Assembly: GCA_014284505.1 (NCBI GenBank)
Contig: JAAFYY010000001.1
Location: forward strand, 1,612,001-1,676,000
DNA length: 64,000 bases
From: Streptacidiphilus sp. 4-A2
GTDB lineage: Bacteria; Actinomycetota; Actinomycetes; Streptomycetales; Streptomycetaceae
Reading direction: 5' to 3'
The notes below the pieces were generated by a model. That model was not told the DNA's origin and did no database searches. It saw only the letters and a program-made list of their open reading frames with translations. Below are positions 20,441 to 31,339 of the stretch, piece by piece; positions within the stretch are counted from its first letter, which is position 1, and each line of letters opens with the position of its first letter. Position numbers and translations under genes: made by a program.

Positions 20441-21232
20441 TCACCCGGTGCGGACCGGGTCTCCCGGGCGGGTTCCCCGGTGGTCGGCGTCCAGCCGCGC
20501 CAGCAGCGCCGCGGCGATCCGGTCCAGATGCTCCTCCAGCAGGAAGTGGCCGCCCGGGAGCACCGCGAGCTCGCTGCCGCCGGTGGTGTGCCCGGCCCAG
20601 GCCCGGGCGTCCGCCACCGGGGTGAGCGGGTCGGCGTCGCCCACCCAGACGGAGACCGGGCAGGCCAGCGGCGGGACGTCGGGCTGCCAGCGGTACTCCT
20701 CCAGCAGCGTGTAGTCGCCGCGGATCACCGGCAGCACCAGCGCCCGCACACCCGGGTGGTCGAGCAGTCCCAGCGGGGTTCCCTGGAGCTGGGCGAGGTG
20801 CTCCACCAGGGCTTCGTCGCTGCCGCGGTGCGGCAGCGAGCCCTGGGCGAACGGGATCGAGGGGGCAGTCCGCGCCGAGACGAACAGCCGCGCCGGGGCG
20901 GCGGCGGTGCGCTCCAGCCTGCGGGCCACCTCGTAGGCGACGGTCGCGCCCATGCTGTACCCGTACAGCGCCAGCGGCCTGGGGTCGGTCCCGGCGCTGA
21001 CCAGGCCGGCCAGTATCCCGGCGAGCCCGGTGAGACTCCCGGGCAGCGGCTCCCGGCCGCGGTCCATCCGGCCGGGGTACTGCACCACCAGCACGTCCAC
21101 CCGGGGTGCGAGCCGCTCGACCAGGGGCAGGTAGGCGGAGGCCGAACTCCCGGCATGGGGGAAGCAGATCAGCCGCGAGCGGGCTTCGGGGGACGGACGG
21201 AACCGGCGGAACCACAGGGCGTCGGCACTCAC
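20441..21232 (-). CDS. Type II thioesterase (alpha/beta hydrolase)
   Basis: Intact 263-residue editing thioesterase of the GrsT/RifR family, which removes misprimed acyl groups from NRPS or PKS carrier proteins. Signatures: FPHAGSSASAYLPL oxyanion region (about 24-37), VQYPGRMDRGREP, catalytic Ser in GYSMGATVAYE (about residue 92), Asp in WVGDADPLTP and His in LPGGHFLLEEH (about 231). No PKS or NRPS gene lies beside it; the nearest carrier proteins are 25 kb away in the cluster at 44-64 kb, which has its own thioesterase. Confidence 0.88.
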   Translation of the reverse strand: MSADALWFRRFRPSPEARSRLICFPHAGSSASAYLPLVERLAPRVDVLVVQYPGRMDRGREPLPGSLTGLAGILAGLVSAGTDPRPLALYGYSMGATVAYEVARRLERTAAAPARLFVSARTAPSIPFAQGSLPHRGSDEALVEHLAQLQGTPLGLLDHPGVRALVLPVIRGDYTLLEEYRWQPDVPPLACPVSVWVGDADPLTPVADARAWAGHTTGGSELAVLPGGHFLLEEHLDRIAAALLARLDADHRGTRPGDPVRTG

Positions 21233-21519
21233 GGCGCCGACCCTACTACCCGGGCGGCCACCCGGGAGGCGGGAATATCCGGTCAGCCCCCCTTTCCCTG
21301 TTCCCCCGCTCCCCCGCTCCCCCGGGCTGCCGGGCAGGTCCGACTGCCGGGCAGGTCAGGCGTAAATCCTGAATAAATATGCGCAGATCCAGGGAACCTT
21401 CTGTGAGTGAGATGTGTGTAGATGGGGGAGGGCGCTGATCACCATGAACTCATCCTGTGCCCAGCGACTCTGAGCGGTGTTCACCGCGGCACAGGACCGC
21501 AACAGCAAGGAACTGAACA

Positions 21520-22338
21520 GTGACGCATGGCCTCCGGAGGCGTCTCGCCTCCTCCGTGATCGTTGCCGGACTCGTCTGCGCCGTCGCGCCGGCGCTGTCC
21601 GCGCCGGCGTTCGCGGCCCAGCCGGTGGCGCCCCGCACCGCCACCGCCGCACACGCGGCCGCCAAGAACCTGCTCGACACGGACGCCATCACCCGGGCCA
21701 TCGAGGTCCAGTACGCCGAAGCGCACTGGAACTGGACGGCATGGAACGACAGCACCCCGGTCACCTTCGGCAGCGCCCAGCCCAACTACCAGTGCGCGGA
21801 GTTCGTGGCCCGCTCGCTGGCCGCCGCCGGGCTGATCCCGGGGCTCGCCCCGGACGCGCCGCAGAACGACTACTTCAACTACACCGCGCCCAACGGCAAG
21901 GTCTACGACCTGCTGCTGATCTCGGATCTGCCGCAGTACAACAACCTCTACGCCTACCTGATGGACAGCGGCATCGGCGAGGACGTCGGCGACCAGCCGA
22001 GCGAGGCGCAGCCCGGCGACATCGTGGTGACCTACCTGGGCCCGAACGGCACCCCCAGCCACACCGGGCTGGTGGCCCAGGCCCCCACCGCCACCGCCGA
22101 GGCCACGGTGGACGCCCACAACAACGCCCGCCTGGACTACGGCTACAGCTACTACGCGCCCAGCCACCTGGTGAAGCTGGTCCCGAACGCCCTGCTGGAG
22201 GTCTGGACCTGGGCCGCCCTCCAGGAGGCGGAGCACCCGCAGCAGCCGGCCCAGCCGACGCAGCCGTCCACCGGCGCCACGCCGAAGCAGCTGTTCCGCG
22301 CCCCGGTCCTGGGTGACCCGGCCGGACCGCAGGTCTGA
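21520..22338 (+). CDS. Secreted amidase-domain (NlpC/CHAP-like) protein
   Basis: Intact 272-residue exported protein. GTG 21520 has AAGGA at 21507-21511. A Sec signal peptide (about 1-32, ending APAFAAQP) precedes a domain resembling the putative amidase (Amidase_6/CHAP-like) fold, with a Cys nucleophile in NYQCAEFVARSLAAAG (about residue 92), His in PSHTGLVAQ (about 181) and a VDAHNNAR motif (about 198). The spacing suits a papain-like cell-wall hydrolase. The Pro/Gln-rich tail (EHPQQPAQPTQPS) may reach into the wall. The 290-bp upstream region has an AT-richer patch (about 21360-21425) that may hold the promoter. I looked for the c-di-AMP riboswitch that precedes many actinomycete wall hydrolases and did not recognise it. 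Confidence 0.75.
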   Translation: MTHGLRRRLASSVIVAGLVCAVAPALSAPAFAAQPVAPRTATAAHAAAKNLLDTDAITRAIEVQYAEAHWNWTAWNDSTPVTFGSAQPNYQCAEFVARSLAAAGLIPGLAPDAPQNDYFNYTAPNGKVYDLLLISDLPQYNNLYAYLMDSGIGEDVGDQPSEAQPGDIVVTYLGPNGTPSHTGLVAQAPTATAEATVDAHNNARLDYGYSYYAPSHLVKLVPNALLEVWTWAALQEAEHPQQPAQPTQPSTGATPKQLFRAPVLGDPAGPQV

Positions 22339-22343
22339 CCGGA

Positions 22344-22377
22344 GGGGCCGGCCGTCCCGCCCGGGGCGGCCGGCCCC
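22344..22377 (+). terminator. Hairpin terminator after secreted amidase gene
   Basis: Perfect 11-bp inverted repeat GGGGCCGGCCG / CGGCCGGCCCC with a 12-base loop starting 5 bp after the stop codon, followed by GCTGTTTCTG. Confidence 0.7.
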
Positions 22378-22521
22378 GCTGTTTCTGCCTGTGTTCGGAA
22401 ACGAACCACCTGCCCCGGGCCGCGCCGCCGGGGGCGGGGTGCGGCAATGGGCAGAAGTACCGCCAGGCATAATTCTGCCTGAAGCCGCCGGTGCGCCCGA
22501 ACTGCCGCCGCGGAGGCCGCA

Positions 22522-25065
22522 GTGGGAATCGGGGAGGGCCAGGTCTTGGGGAGTGTCGCCACCGGGGCTGACGATCACGACGCGGCGGGTCTGTTCCCGC
22601 TGCTGCTGGCACAGGGCCGGGTGCTCGCCGGCCTGACCCAGGAGGAGCTGGCGAACGCGGCCGGGATCAGCCTGCGCGCCGTCGGCGACATGGAGCGCGG
22701 CCGCACCAGGGGCCGCAACGGCGCACCGTCCAGGCGCTGGCGAACGCGCTGCGGCTGGCCCCGGAGGCGGCCGCCGCACTGGAGCAGGCGGCCCAGGCCG
22801 GACGCCCGCGCCGCGCCCAGGCCGCCCCGGCGCAACCGGAAGCCCGGAGCAGCCCGCACGGTCGGCCACCGGCCCCGGCCCTGCCCCGGCTCTGACCCTG
22901 GCTCCGGCTCCGGCTCGCGTGGTGCGGACGGCAGCGGTACCGACGGCGGCGGTGCGCGAGGTGCCGCCGCAGTCCGCGCTGGCCCTGCCCCGGGACATCG
23001 CGGACTTCACCGCCCGGGAGGACGCGCTGGCCTTGCTGCACGCCCAGGCCCAGGCCCGGGATCCCCTCCATCCCCGGGTCACCCTGGTCTGCGGCCACCC
23101 CGGCCTGGGCAAGACCGCGTTCGCCCTGCACGCCGCGCACACCCTGGCGCCGCTGTTCCCCGGCGGCCAGCTGTCGCTGGACCTGATGGGGATGGCACCG
23201 ACCCCGCTCACCTCGCGCGACGCGCTGGCGCAGCTGCTGCGGGCACTCGGCGTACCGGACAGCGCGGTGCCCGCCGACACCCAGGAGCGGGCCGGGCTGT
23301 ACCGCTCGCTGATCCGCGAGCGGCGAGTGGTGCTGGTCCTGGACAACGCGGCCGACGAGGCCCAGATCCGGCCGCTGCTGCCCGGCTCCGGTCCGGCGCT
23401 CACCATCATCACCAGCCGGCACAGCCTGCCCGGCCTGGAGTCGGTGCACCGGCTGCCGCTGCGGGTGCTGAACCCGTCGAGGCCACCGCACTGCTCTCCC
23501 GGATCGCGGCGCCGACCGCACCACCGCCGAACCGCAGGCCACCTGGAACTCGCCCGGCTGTGCGGGCACCTGCCGCTGGCGCTGCGCATCGCGGGCAGCG
23601 GCTGGCCGCCCGCCGCAGAGCGAGCGATCAGCCAGCTGGTCCGCCCCACTAGCGCGGAGGACTACCGGCTGGACACCTTGCAGCCGGTGACCTGCGGGTA
23701 CGGGCGGGCGTTCGGGCTGTCGTACCAGAAGCTCCCGGCGCGCGCGCAGCTGGTGCTGCGCCGCTGCTCGTTCACCGCCGGGCCGGACCAGCGCCGCGAC
23801 CGCCGCCTACAGCGGACTGCCGCTGCGGGAGACCGAGCGCCGGCTCGAGGAACTGGCCGACGCCGGGCTGCTGCAACCCGCGGCCTCGTCGGAGCGCCAC
23901 CGGCTGCACGACCTGCTGCGGCTGTACGCCGGTGAGCAACTGGCCGCCGAGGAGGACCCGGCCGAGGCCGCCGCGGCCCGGGACCGGGCCAACGCCTGGC
24001 TGCTGGACCGGGCCATCGCGGCCGGTCTGCGCTTCGACCCCGAGTACGGCGAGGGCGGCGCCGGGGCGCACCCCGACCCGGAGCCGGCGACCGCGCCCTC
24101 CACCCTGGCCGAGGGCCCGGACCTGGCTGGAGGAGGAGGCCCCGGAGTGGCTGGCGGCCCTGCGGCACGCCCTCGACACCGGCCGGTACCAGCAGGTGGT
24201 CGACACCGCCGAGGCCATGCACTGGTTCTCCGACAGCCTGCTGCACTGGGATGTGTGGGTGCGGGTCTTCGAACTGTCGGTGCGGGCCGCCCGCGCCCTC
24301 GGCGACCGCCAGGCGGAGACCGTCCAGCTGAACTACCTCGCCTGGGCCCATCTGACCTGCCTGCGCCGGCACCAGCAGGGTCTCGACCTCGGCCGCGAGG
24401 CGCTGGAGCTGGCCCGCGGCATCGGCGACAGGCGACAGGAGGGCTGGGCCCTGCTCTACTGCGGCTCCGCGCTGCGCGGGCTGGGGCGCCCCGAGCAGGC
24501 CTACGACGCGTACCACCAGGCCGCGGCGGTCTTCAGCCCCGACCGCAGCCGGACCGGGCAGATGGGCCGGCTGGTCGCACTGCGCGCGGCCGGGAACTGC
24601 CTGCGCGAGACCGGGCAGCTCCGCGAGGCAGTGGCGGCCCACCGGCAGGCGCTGGACGACATCCTGCGCACACTGGGTTCGCCGCGGTCGCACCCGACCC
24701 AGCTGATGGCCGGGTTCGCCGCGCACGAGCTGGGGCTGGACCACGCCGCGCTGAGCGAGTGGGCCGAGGCCGAGCAGGCCCAGCGGCGGGCGCTGGGGCA
24801 CTTCGAGGCCGCCGGCCGACCCGACACCGAGGTGCAGGTGCTGGCCGCGCTGGGCACGGCGCTGGCCGAGCAGGGCAGGGCGGAAGAGGCCCGTGACCTC
24901 CTCCGGCAGGCCCTGGGCGCGCTCCGCGACCCGGCCGCCGACAGCAGCCGGGCGGCCCGGCAGCTGATCCGCGAGCAGCTCAGCGCCCTGGACGGCGACG
25001 CCCCGGGCAGTGACCTGGACGGCGGCCCGGAGCGTGCCTTGGAGCCGGATGTCAGGCAGAAGTAG
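22522..25065 (+). CDS. HTH (XRE)-NB-ARC-TPR transcriptional regulator, multiple frameshifts
   Basis: Large STAND-type regulator of about 850 residues. GTG 22522 has GGAGG 8 bp upstream. The N-terminal helix-turn-helix reads AGLTQEELANAAGISLRAVG (about 33-52). The NB-ARC domain shows Walker A GHPGLGKTAF (near 23095) and Walker B VVLVLDNAADEAQ (near 23335) with the sensor-like TIITSRHS. The C terminus (24130-25065) is all-helical with TPR motifs (LGDRQAETVQLNYLAWAHL, LREAVAAHRQALDDI). Frame changes near 22715, 22880, 23475, 23520, 23795 and 24125 are all short indels in a continuous homology. Architecture resembles the SARP at the left edge without the BTAD. No clear target; the next gene is a sigma factor on the same strand. 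Confidence 0.78.
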
Positions 25066-25347
25066 CGGCCGCTAGTTCTGCCCCGTCGTTCCGCCTGGTC
25101 TGCTGCCCGCGGGCGTGGTCAACTGACGGTGCCGCGTCGGCAGTTCCTGCGACCCGGGACCGGAGGCGCACGGGCTGCACCACAGCCGCGCCGCCCGGCG
25201 GTCACCCCCGCCCCGGACCCGCGCAACAGCCCTGTCGCACTGTCGTGACTCGTCGACGCGTCTTCGCAACTGTCCGGTGGCCATGACGGGCCCCGGCGCC
25301 GCAGAGGGCCCGGGACAGCGCCCTCCGCCCTGATCGGAAGGTCCGCT

Positions 25348-25899
25348 GTGGTGACGTGTGAACAGCCGAAGGCTCTGGACGTGGAATTCAGCACCTTTGT
25401 GGCGCGCCGCAGCCCGCAGCTGGCCCGGCTCGCGGAGCAGCTGACCGGCGATCCGCACCAGGCCGACGACCTGGTGCAGTCGGCGCTGGAGCGGGCGTAC
25501 CCGCGCTGGCGGCGGCTCCAGGCACGCGACCCGGCAGCGTCGGTGCAGCGGATCCTGGTCGACGAGCACCGCTCCAGCCGGCGGCGGGTGACCGCGAACC
25601 GGGAACTGCCGGTGGGCCGGTTCCCGGAGCGGGCCGGCCCCGGGGACCTCGCCGACGGCCAGGCACAGCGGTCGCTGCTGCTGGGCGCGCTGGGGAAGCT
25701 GACCCCGCGCGAGCAGTCGGTGCTGCTGCTGCGCTTCTACGCGGACCACAGCGAGGCGCAGATCGCCGCCGAGCTGGGGATCATGCCGGGCACCGTCAAG
25801 AGCACCGCGCACCGCGCCCTGGCCAAGCTGCGCCGGATGACGGAACTCGCCGAGGCGCGGCCGGCGCCCTGCGCCCCGCGCGCGACCACCCGGAGCTGA
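25348..25899 (+). CDS. SigE-family ECF RNA polymerase sigma factor
   Basis: Intact 183-residue sigma factor of the actinobacterial SigE/SigJ-type ECF families. Region 2 spans about residues 11-75 (LAEQLTGDPHQADDLVQSAL, promoter -10 recognition) and region 4 about 110-165 (LTPREQSVLLLRFYADHSEAQIAAELG fold, given in part, then MPGTVKSTAHRALAKLR for -35 binding). GTG 25348 or 25351 is the start, with GGAAGG upstream. No anti-sigma gene is adjacent. The 281-bp upstream spacer (25066-25347) holds no other gene that I can support. Confidence 0.88.
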   Translation: MVTCEQPKALDVEFSTFVARRSPQLARLAEQLTGDPHQADDLVQSALERAYPRWRRLQARDPAASVQRILVDEHRSSRRRVTANRELPVGRFPERAGPGDLADGQAQRSLLLGALGKLTPREQSVLLLRFYADHSEAQIAAELGIMPGTVKSTAHRALAKLRRMTELAEARPAPCAPRATTRS

Positions 25900-26065
25900 G
25901 CCGGGCCCCCGGCCGGGTGTCCGGCGCGCCCGCCGGCCGGCCCGGATCCTCCCGACGGCCCAGCCCGGCGCGCCGCCACGGCGCCCGATGGCCCGCTGGT
26001 GCAGGCTGGGATCCCGAGGCGCGCCTCGCGGAGTCCGATCCCGACCCTCCAGCGCGGAGCAGGCC

Positions 26066-26335
26066 ATGGCTGACATCACCGAGAAGCAGATCCGCGTCCG
26101 CGTCGCCGAGATCCTGGGCGAGGGCGTCCATGTCGCCGTCGAGCCGCACCCGGGTGGGGCGATGTCCGTCACCCTGGACACCGGTGCGCACACCGCCGCC
26201 CTGGACGGGCACCCGGACAGCGGCTGGGGCTGGTCGGTCGACCAGGGCGAGGACGAGGGCTTCAGCGGCCACGCCGACACCGCCCCGACCCTCCAGGCCG
26301 CGCTGGAGCTGATCCGGGACAGCCTGCCGGACTGA
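26066..26335 (+). CDS. Small conserved hypothetical protein
   Basis: 89 residues, ATG 26066 after GCGGAGCAGG, acidic (MADITEKQIRVRVAEILGEG, ending LELIRDSLPD). It looks like a small alpha/beta protein with a central HTAALDGHPDSGWGWSVDQG segment. No known domain recognised. It follows the sigma-factor gene by 166 bp in the same direction and is followed by a tandem-repeat array. Codon bias (G/C at third positions) supports that it is coding. Confidence 0.6.
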   Translation: MADITEKQIRVRVAEILGEGVHVAVEPHPGGAMSVTLDTGAHTAALDGHPDSGWGWSVDQGEDEGFSGHADTAPTLQAALELIRDSLPD

Positions 26336-26336
26336 A

Positions 26337-26416
26337 CCGCTGCCGGGCCGAGTCGCTGCCAGGCCGATCCGCTGCCGGGCCGAGTCGCTGCCGGGCCGAT
26401 CCGCTGCCGGGCCGCG
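26337..26416. repeat. 16-bp tandem repeat, five copies
   Basis: Five contiguous copies of CCGCTGCCGGGCCGAG and its variant TCGCTGCCGGGCCGAT alternate, giving a 32-bp higher-order period. They start directly after the stop of the small hypothetical gene. The following 50 bp (to about 26470) are rich in CCGACGGCCG-type imperfect inverted repeats that may terminate transcription. The rest of the 365-bp gap (to 26700) holds nothing else recognisable apart from the expected NHL gene promoter. Confidence 0.8.
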
Positions 26417-26700
26417 GGCCGACGGCCGCGCCGCGACCGGCCGTGGCGGCCGTCCGTCGGCGCGGCCGTGGGGCACGGGCTTTTCCCGCCGGGCAACGGG
26501 ATCACCACCGGTGGGTGAACCCCAGGTGCGGGTTTGCCGGCCCAACCCCCCGCTGGGGCGAACGGCCGGAAAACATCCGTCGGCATCCATCAACTTGTCT
26601 GGACAAGCCATACCCCGCCACCTACGCTCCGGGCTGATCGGGCTCGTCGCCGCACCCACCCCCCAACTCCGCGGTCCACCGCGCGTGGAGGTCTTCTGTC

Positions 26701-28380
26701 ATGCCTATGCCGTCTCCGAGATCTCGTCGAACGCCGCGTCGGCTCCGCGGCATCGCCTTCCCCGTGCTGGCAGTCGCCCTGGTCGGAGGCGGTACCGCGC
26801 TGCTGGTCCCGATGGGCCACAGCCAGCTGCGGGCTGCCTCGACCGCCGCGATCACCACCACCGGTACCCTCTCGGTGAGTCAGGCGAGCGTGCCCCAGGG
26901 CACCAGCGTGACCCTGAGCTACTCGACCCCGGCGGCGACCGTCAACGCCGACAACTGGATCGGGGTGTACGCGAACCCGGGCAACGGACCGGTCAACCAG
27001 GCCTATGTGGGCGCCTCGACCTCCTGGCAGTACGCCACCGCCGCCAACGGCACGCTGACGTTCAGCACCACCTCGCTCGCCCCCGACAAGTACATTGCCT
27101 ACTACCTCTACGACAACGGCTACACCTGGCTCGCCCAGCCGGTGACCTTCACCGTCACCGCCGCGACAGCCTCGCCCCCGCCGTCCGCGTCGCCCACCCG
27201 ACGCCCCCCCACCCCCTCGCCCTCCGCCTCGTCCTCGACCGGATCGCTGACGGCCGATCAGTCGAGTGTGGCCCAGGGCACGAACCTCACCTTCGGCTAC
27301 TCCACCACCGCGGCCAAGGTGAACGCGGACAACTGGATCGGGGTGTACGCGAACCCGGGCAACGGGCCGGTCAACCAGGCCTATGTGGGCGCCGCCACCT
27401 CCTGGCAGTACGCCACCGCCGCCAACGGCACGCTCACCTTCAGCACCTCCGCACTGACCCCGGGCAACTACATCGCCTACTACCTCTACGACAACGGCTA
27501 CACCTGGCTCGCCCAGCCGGTGACCTTCACCGTCACCGCCGCACCGGCCGCGACACCGCCCGCCTACCACAGCGAGTTCGGCTCGGGCACGCTCAACTCG
27601 CCCAGCGGCGTGGCCCTCGACGCCTCCGGCAATGTCTGGGTGAGCGACACCGGCAACAACCGGGTGGTGGAGTTCTCCGCGAGCGGCACGGACATCGGCG
27701 GGTTCACGCCGACCGGCAGCTACGCGCTCAACGGCCCCACGGCGATCACCGTCAACTCGGCCGGCGATGTCTTCGTGGCCGACACCGGCGACAACCGGGT
27801 CGTCGAATACACGGCCACCGGAACGGAGTTGAACGTCTTCGGGACGGCCAGTGGCAGTGGCGAGCTCAACTCGCCCTCCGGCGTGGCGGTCACCGCGGCC
27901 GGGCAGGTACTGGTCAGCGACACCGGCGACAACCGGGTGGTCGACTTCACCGCGAGCGGCGCCTACTCCTCCTCGTTCAACTCCAAGATGGGCTCGCCCA
28001 CCGGGCTGACCGTCGACGCCTCCGGGAACATCTGGGTGGCCAACTCGGGCCTGGCGGACGCCGGTCCGGACAATGTCATGGAGTACAACTCCTCCGGGAC
28101 CTGGCTGGCCTCGCTCGGCAGCGGCGAGAGCAGCGTGCACGGCGGCCTGTCCGACCCCTCGGATGTGGCCCTCGACGGCTCCGGCCACGCCTTCGTGGCC
28201 GACCCGGACTACGGCTGGGTCGAGGAGTTCGACACCAGCGGCCCCTACCTGGACGAGTTCGGGGCGACCCAGCCCGGCCTGCTGAACACCCCGCAGTCCC
28301 TGGCGGTCAACAGCGCGGGCGACGTGTTCGTCACCGACACCGGGGACAACCAGATCGTCGAGTTCGCCCCCGGCAGCTGA
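26701..28380 (+). CDS. Secreted NHL-repeat protein with duplicated beta-sandwich domains
   Basis: Intact 559-residue exported protein. ATG 26701 is followed by a signal anchor (LRGIAFPVLAVALVGGGTAL). Two nearly identical domains of about 75-100 residues follow (about 52-155 and 180-281). Each has a NADNWIGVYANPGNG motif that resembles the N-terminal fibronectin-like domain of calcineurin-type/purple acid phosphatases, and they are joined by a Pro/Ser linker. The C-terminal half (about 290-559) is a six-bladed NHL propeller with repeated PSGVALDASGNVWVSDTGNN and VVEFSASG units. Such proteins are usually binding scaffolds; no catalytic site is seen. It is followed after 107 bp by the phospholipase gene on the same strand. 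Confidence 0.85.
   Translation: MPMPSPRSRRTPRRLRGIAFPVLAVALVGGGTALLVPMGHSQLRAASTAAITTTGTLSVSQASVPQGTSVTLSYSTPAATVNADNWIGVYANPGNGPVNQAYVGASTSWQYATAANGTLTFSTTSLAPDKYIAYYLYDNGYTWLAQPVTFTVTAATASPPPSASPTRRPPTPSPSASSSTGSLTADQSSVAQGTNLTFGYSTTAAKVNADNWIGVYANPGNGPVNQAYVGAATSWQYATAANGTLTFSTSALTPGNYIAYYLYDNGYTWLAQPVTFTVTAAPAATPPAYHSEFGSGTLNSPSGVALDASGNVWVSDTGNNRVVEFSASGTDIGGFTPTGSYALNGPTAITVNSAGDVFVADTGDNRVVEYTATGTELNVFGTASGSGELNSPSGVAVTAAGQVLVSDTGDNRVVDFTASGAYSSSFNSKMGSPTGLTVDASGNIWVANSGLADAGPDNVMEYNSSGTWLASLGSGESSVHGGLSDPSDVALDGSGHAFVADPDYGWVEEFDTSGPYLDEFGATQPGLLNTPQSLAVNSAGDVFVTDTGDNQIVEFAPGS
26943..27543 (+). repeat. 378-bp-period internal gene duplication
   Basis: Two copies of about 220 bp (about 26943-27165 and 27321-27543) with offset exactly 378 bp (126 codons) are almost identical at DNA level, including synonymous positions. 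They encode the two beta-sandwich domains of the NHL protein. The near-identity indicates recent duplication or gene conversion. Confidence 0.85.
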
Positions 28381-28487
28381 GCTCCCGGCCGTCGCACCCT
28401 CGCCCACCGAACTGCGGTGGCTGGGAGTGCCGGCGGCCGAGCCGGCCACGCCCCCAAGCCTGAACGCCCGTTTCCCGGAGGACCCCC

Positions 28488-29891
28488 ATGACCAACCTCT
28501 CCCGCCGCCGGCTGCTCGGCACGGCCGGGGCCGCCGCTCTCGCCGCGCTGGCGCTGCCGCCCAACCTGAGCCGGGCCCTGGCCGCCTCCGCGGCCAACCC
28601 GCAGACCACCGGCAGCCTCTCCGACATCGAGCACGTGGTGATCCTGATGCAGGAGAACCGCTCCTTCGACGAGTACTTCGGCACCATGCCCGGGGTGCGC
28701 GGCTTCGCCGACCCCGAGGCGATCACGCTCTCCACCGGCAACTCGGTCTTCCACCAGCCGGACGCCACCCACACCGACGGCTACCTGCTGCCCTTCCACC
28801 TGGACACCACGACCACCAACGCGCAGGCCACGCCCGGACTGGACCACAGCTGGACCACCCAGCACGCGGCCTGGAACAACGGCGCGATGGACGGCTGGGT
28901 GGCCGCCAAGGGCGAGATGACCATGGGCTACTACACCGCCGAGGACATCCCCTTCCACACCGCGCTGGCCCAGGCGTTCACCGTCTGCGACAACTACCAC
29001 TGCTCCATGCTCGGCCCGACCAACCCCAACCGCCTCTACATGTGGTCCGGCATGGTCGACCCGAACGGCACCGGCGGCGGCCCGATCACGGACGACAGCC
29101 CGGCGTACAACAACCCGATCCTGAGCTGGACCACCTACCCGGAGCGGCTCCAGGAAGCCGGGATCACCTGGCGTGTCTACCAGGAGTACGACAACTACGA
29201 CGACAACGCGCTGGCCTGGTTCAAGCAGTACGCCAACGCCCCGGCCAGCTCGCCGCTCTACCAGAACGCCATGGTCAAGCGCCCGGCCGGGTGGTTCGAG
29301 CACGACGCCAGGAACGACCAACTGCCGCAGGTCTCCTGGCTGGTGGCACCCTCCGCGCAGTGCGAGCACCCGAACTGGATGCCCGCCGCCGGTGCCGAGT
29401 ACATCGCCTCCAAGCTGGAGGCGATCGCCTCCAACCCGGACGTGTGGGCGAAGACCCTGTTCATCCTCACCTACGACGAGAACGACGGCTACTTCGACCA
29501 TGTGCCGCCGCCCACCCCGCCGGCCGGGACCGCCGACGAGTTCGTCGACGGTGTGCCGATCGGCGGCGGATTCCGGGTGCCGACCATCATGGTCTCGCCC
29601 TGGACCGCGGGCGGATACGTCTACTCCGAGGCGCTGGACCACACCTCGCTGATCCAGCTGCTGGAGCAGATCTTCGGGGTGAACGAGCCCAATATCAGCG
29701 CCTGGCGCCGGCAGACCTTCGGCAACATGACCGGGGCGCTCAACCTGAACGCGACCGTGGAGCCCTATCCCTCCACTGCCGCGCTGGGCGTGGCGGCCGC
29801 CGCCGCCTCACTGGTCACCGCGCAGCAGGAGGTCGCCACCAACCCCGCACCGAGCGTGCCCACCGGCGCCCAGACCATGCCCACCCAGTGA
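28488..29891 (+). CDS. Tat-exported phospholipase C/acid phosphatase family phosphoesterase
   Basis: Intact 467-residue enzyme of the bacterial phosphatidylcholine-type phospholipase C/AcpA family, which cleaves phosphodiesters or phosphomonoesters outside the cell. Twin-arginine signal SRRRLLGTAGAAALAALAL (5-23). The core begins with the family hallmark IEHVVILMQENRSFDEYFG (about 47-65), where Glu-Asn and Asp are metal/active-site residues. It continues with LGPTNPNRLYMWSG (about 177-190), ILTYDENDGYFDH (about 325-337) and LDHTSLIQLLE (about 384). The RBS is GGAGGA in the leader. A 19-bp stem terminator follows the stop. Confidence 0.9.
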   Translation: MTNLSRRRLLGTAGAAALAALALPPNLSRALAASAANPQTTGSLSDIEHVVILMQENRSFDEYFGTMPGVRGFADPEAITLSTGNSVFHQPDATHTDGYLLPFHLDTTTTNAQATPGLDHSWTTQHAAWNNGAMDGWVAAKGEMTMGYYTAEDIPFHTALAQAFTVCDNYHCSMLGPTNPNRLYMWSGMVDPNGTGGGPITDDSPAYNNPILSWTTYPERLQEAGITWRVYQEYDNYDDNALAWFKQYANAPASSPLYQNAMVKRPAGWFEHDARNDQLPQVSWLVAPSAQCEHPNWMPAAGAEYIASKLEAIASNPDVWAKTLFILTYDENDGYFDHVPPPTPPAGTADEFVDGVPIGGGFRVPTIMVSPWTAGGYVYSEALDHTSLIQLLEQIFGVNEPNISAWRRQTFGNMTGALNLNATVEPYPSTAALGVAAAAASLVTAQQEVATNPAPSVPTGAQTMPTQ

Positions 29892-29895
29892 CCCG

Positions 29896-29943
29896 GTTCG
29901 GGTGGACGCGGCGACTGCCCGCCGCGTCCACCCGAACCTTTTG
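29896..29943. terminator. Strong bidirectional terminator (19-bp stem)
   Basis: Perfect inverted repeat GGTTCGGGTGGACGCGGCG / CGCCGCGTCCACCCGAACC with loop ACTGCC and a TTTT tail, between the convergent phospholipase and encapsulin genes. Confidence 0.9.
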
Positions 29944-29958
29944 CCCAGGAGCGACGGC

Positions 29959-31339
<1,381 letters not shown>

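Noticed and set aside
21233..21519. c-di-AMP (ydaO-type) riboswitch before the secreted wall-hydrolase-like gene
   Set aside because: Expected from precedent in actinomycetes, but none of the conserved riboswitch segments was recognised; only a somewhat AT-rich promoter-like patch is visible.
26337..26416. CRISPR-like array
   Set aside because: The 16-bp units are contiguous without unique spacers, so it is a simple tandem repeat.
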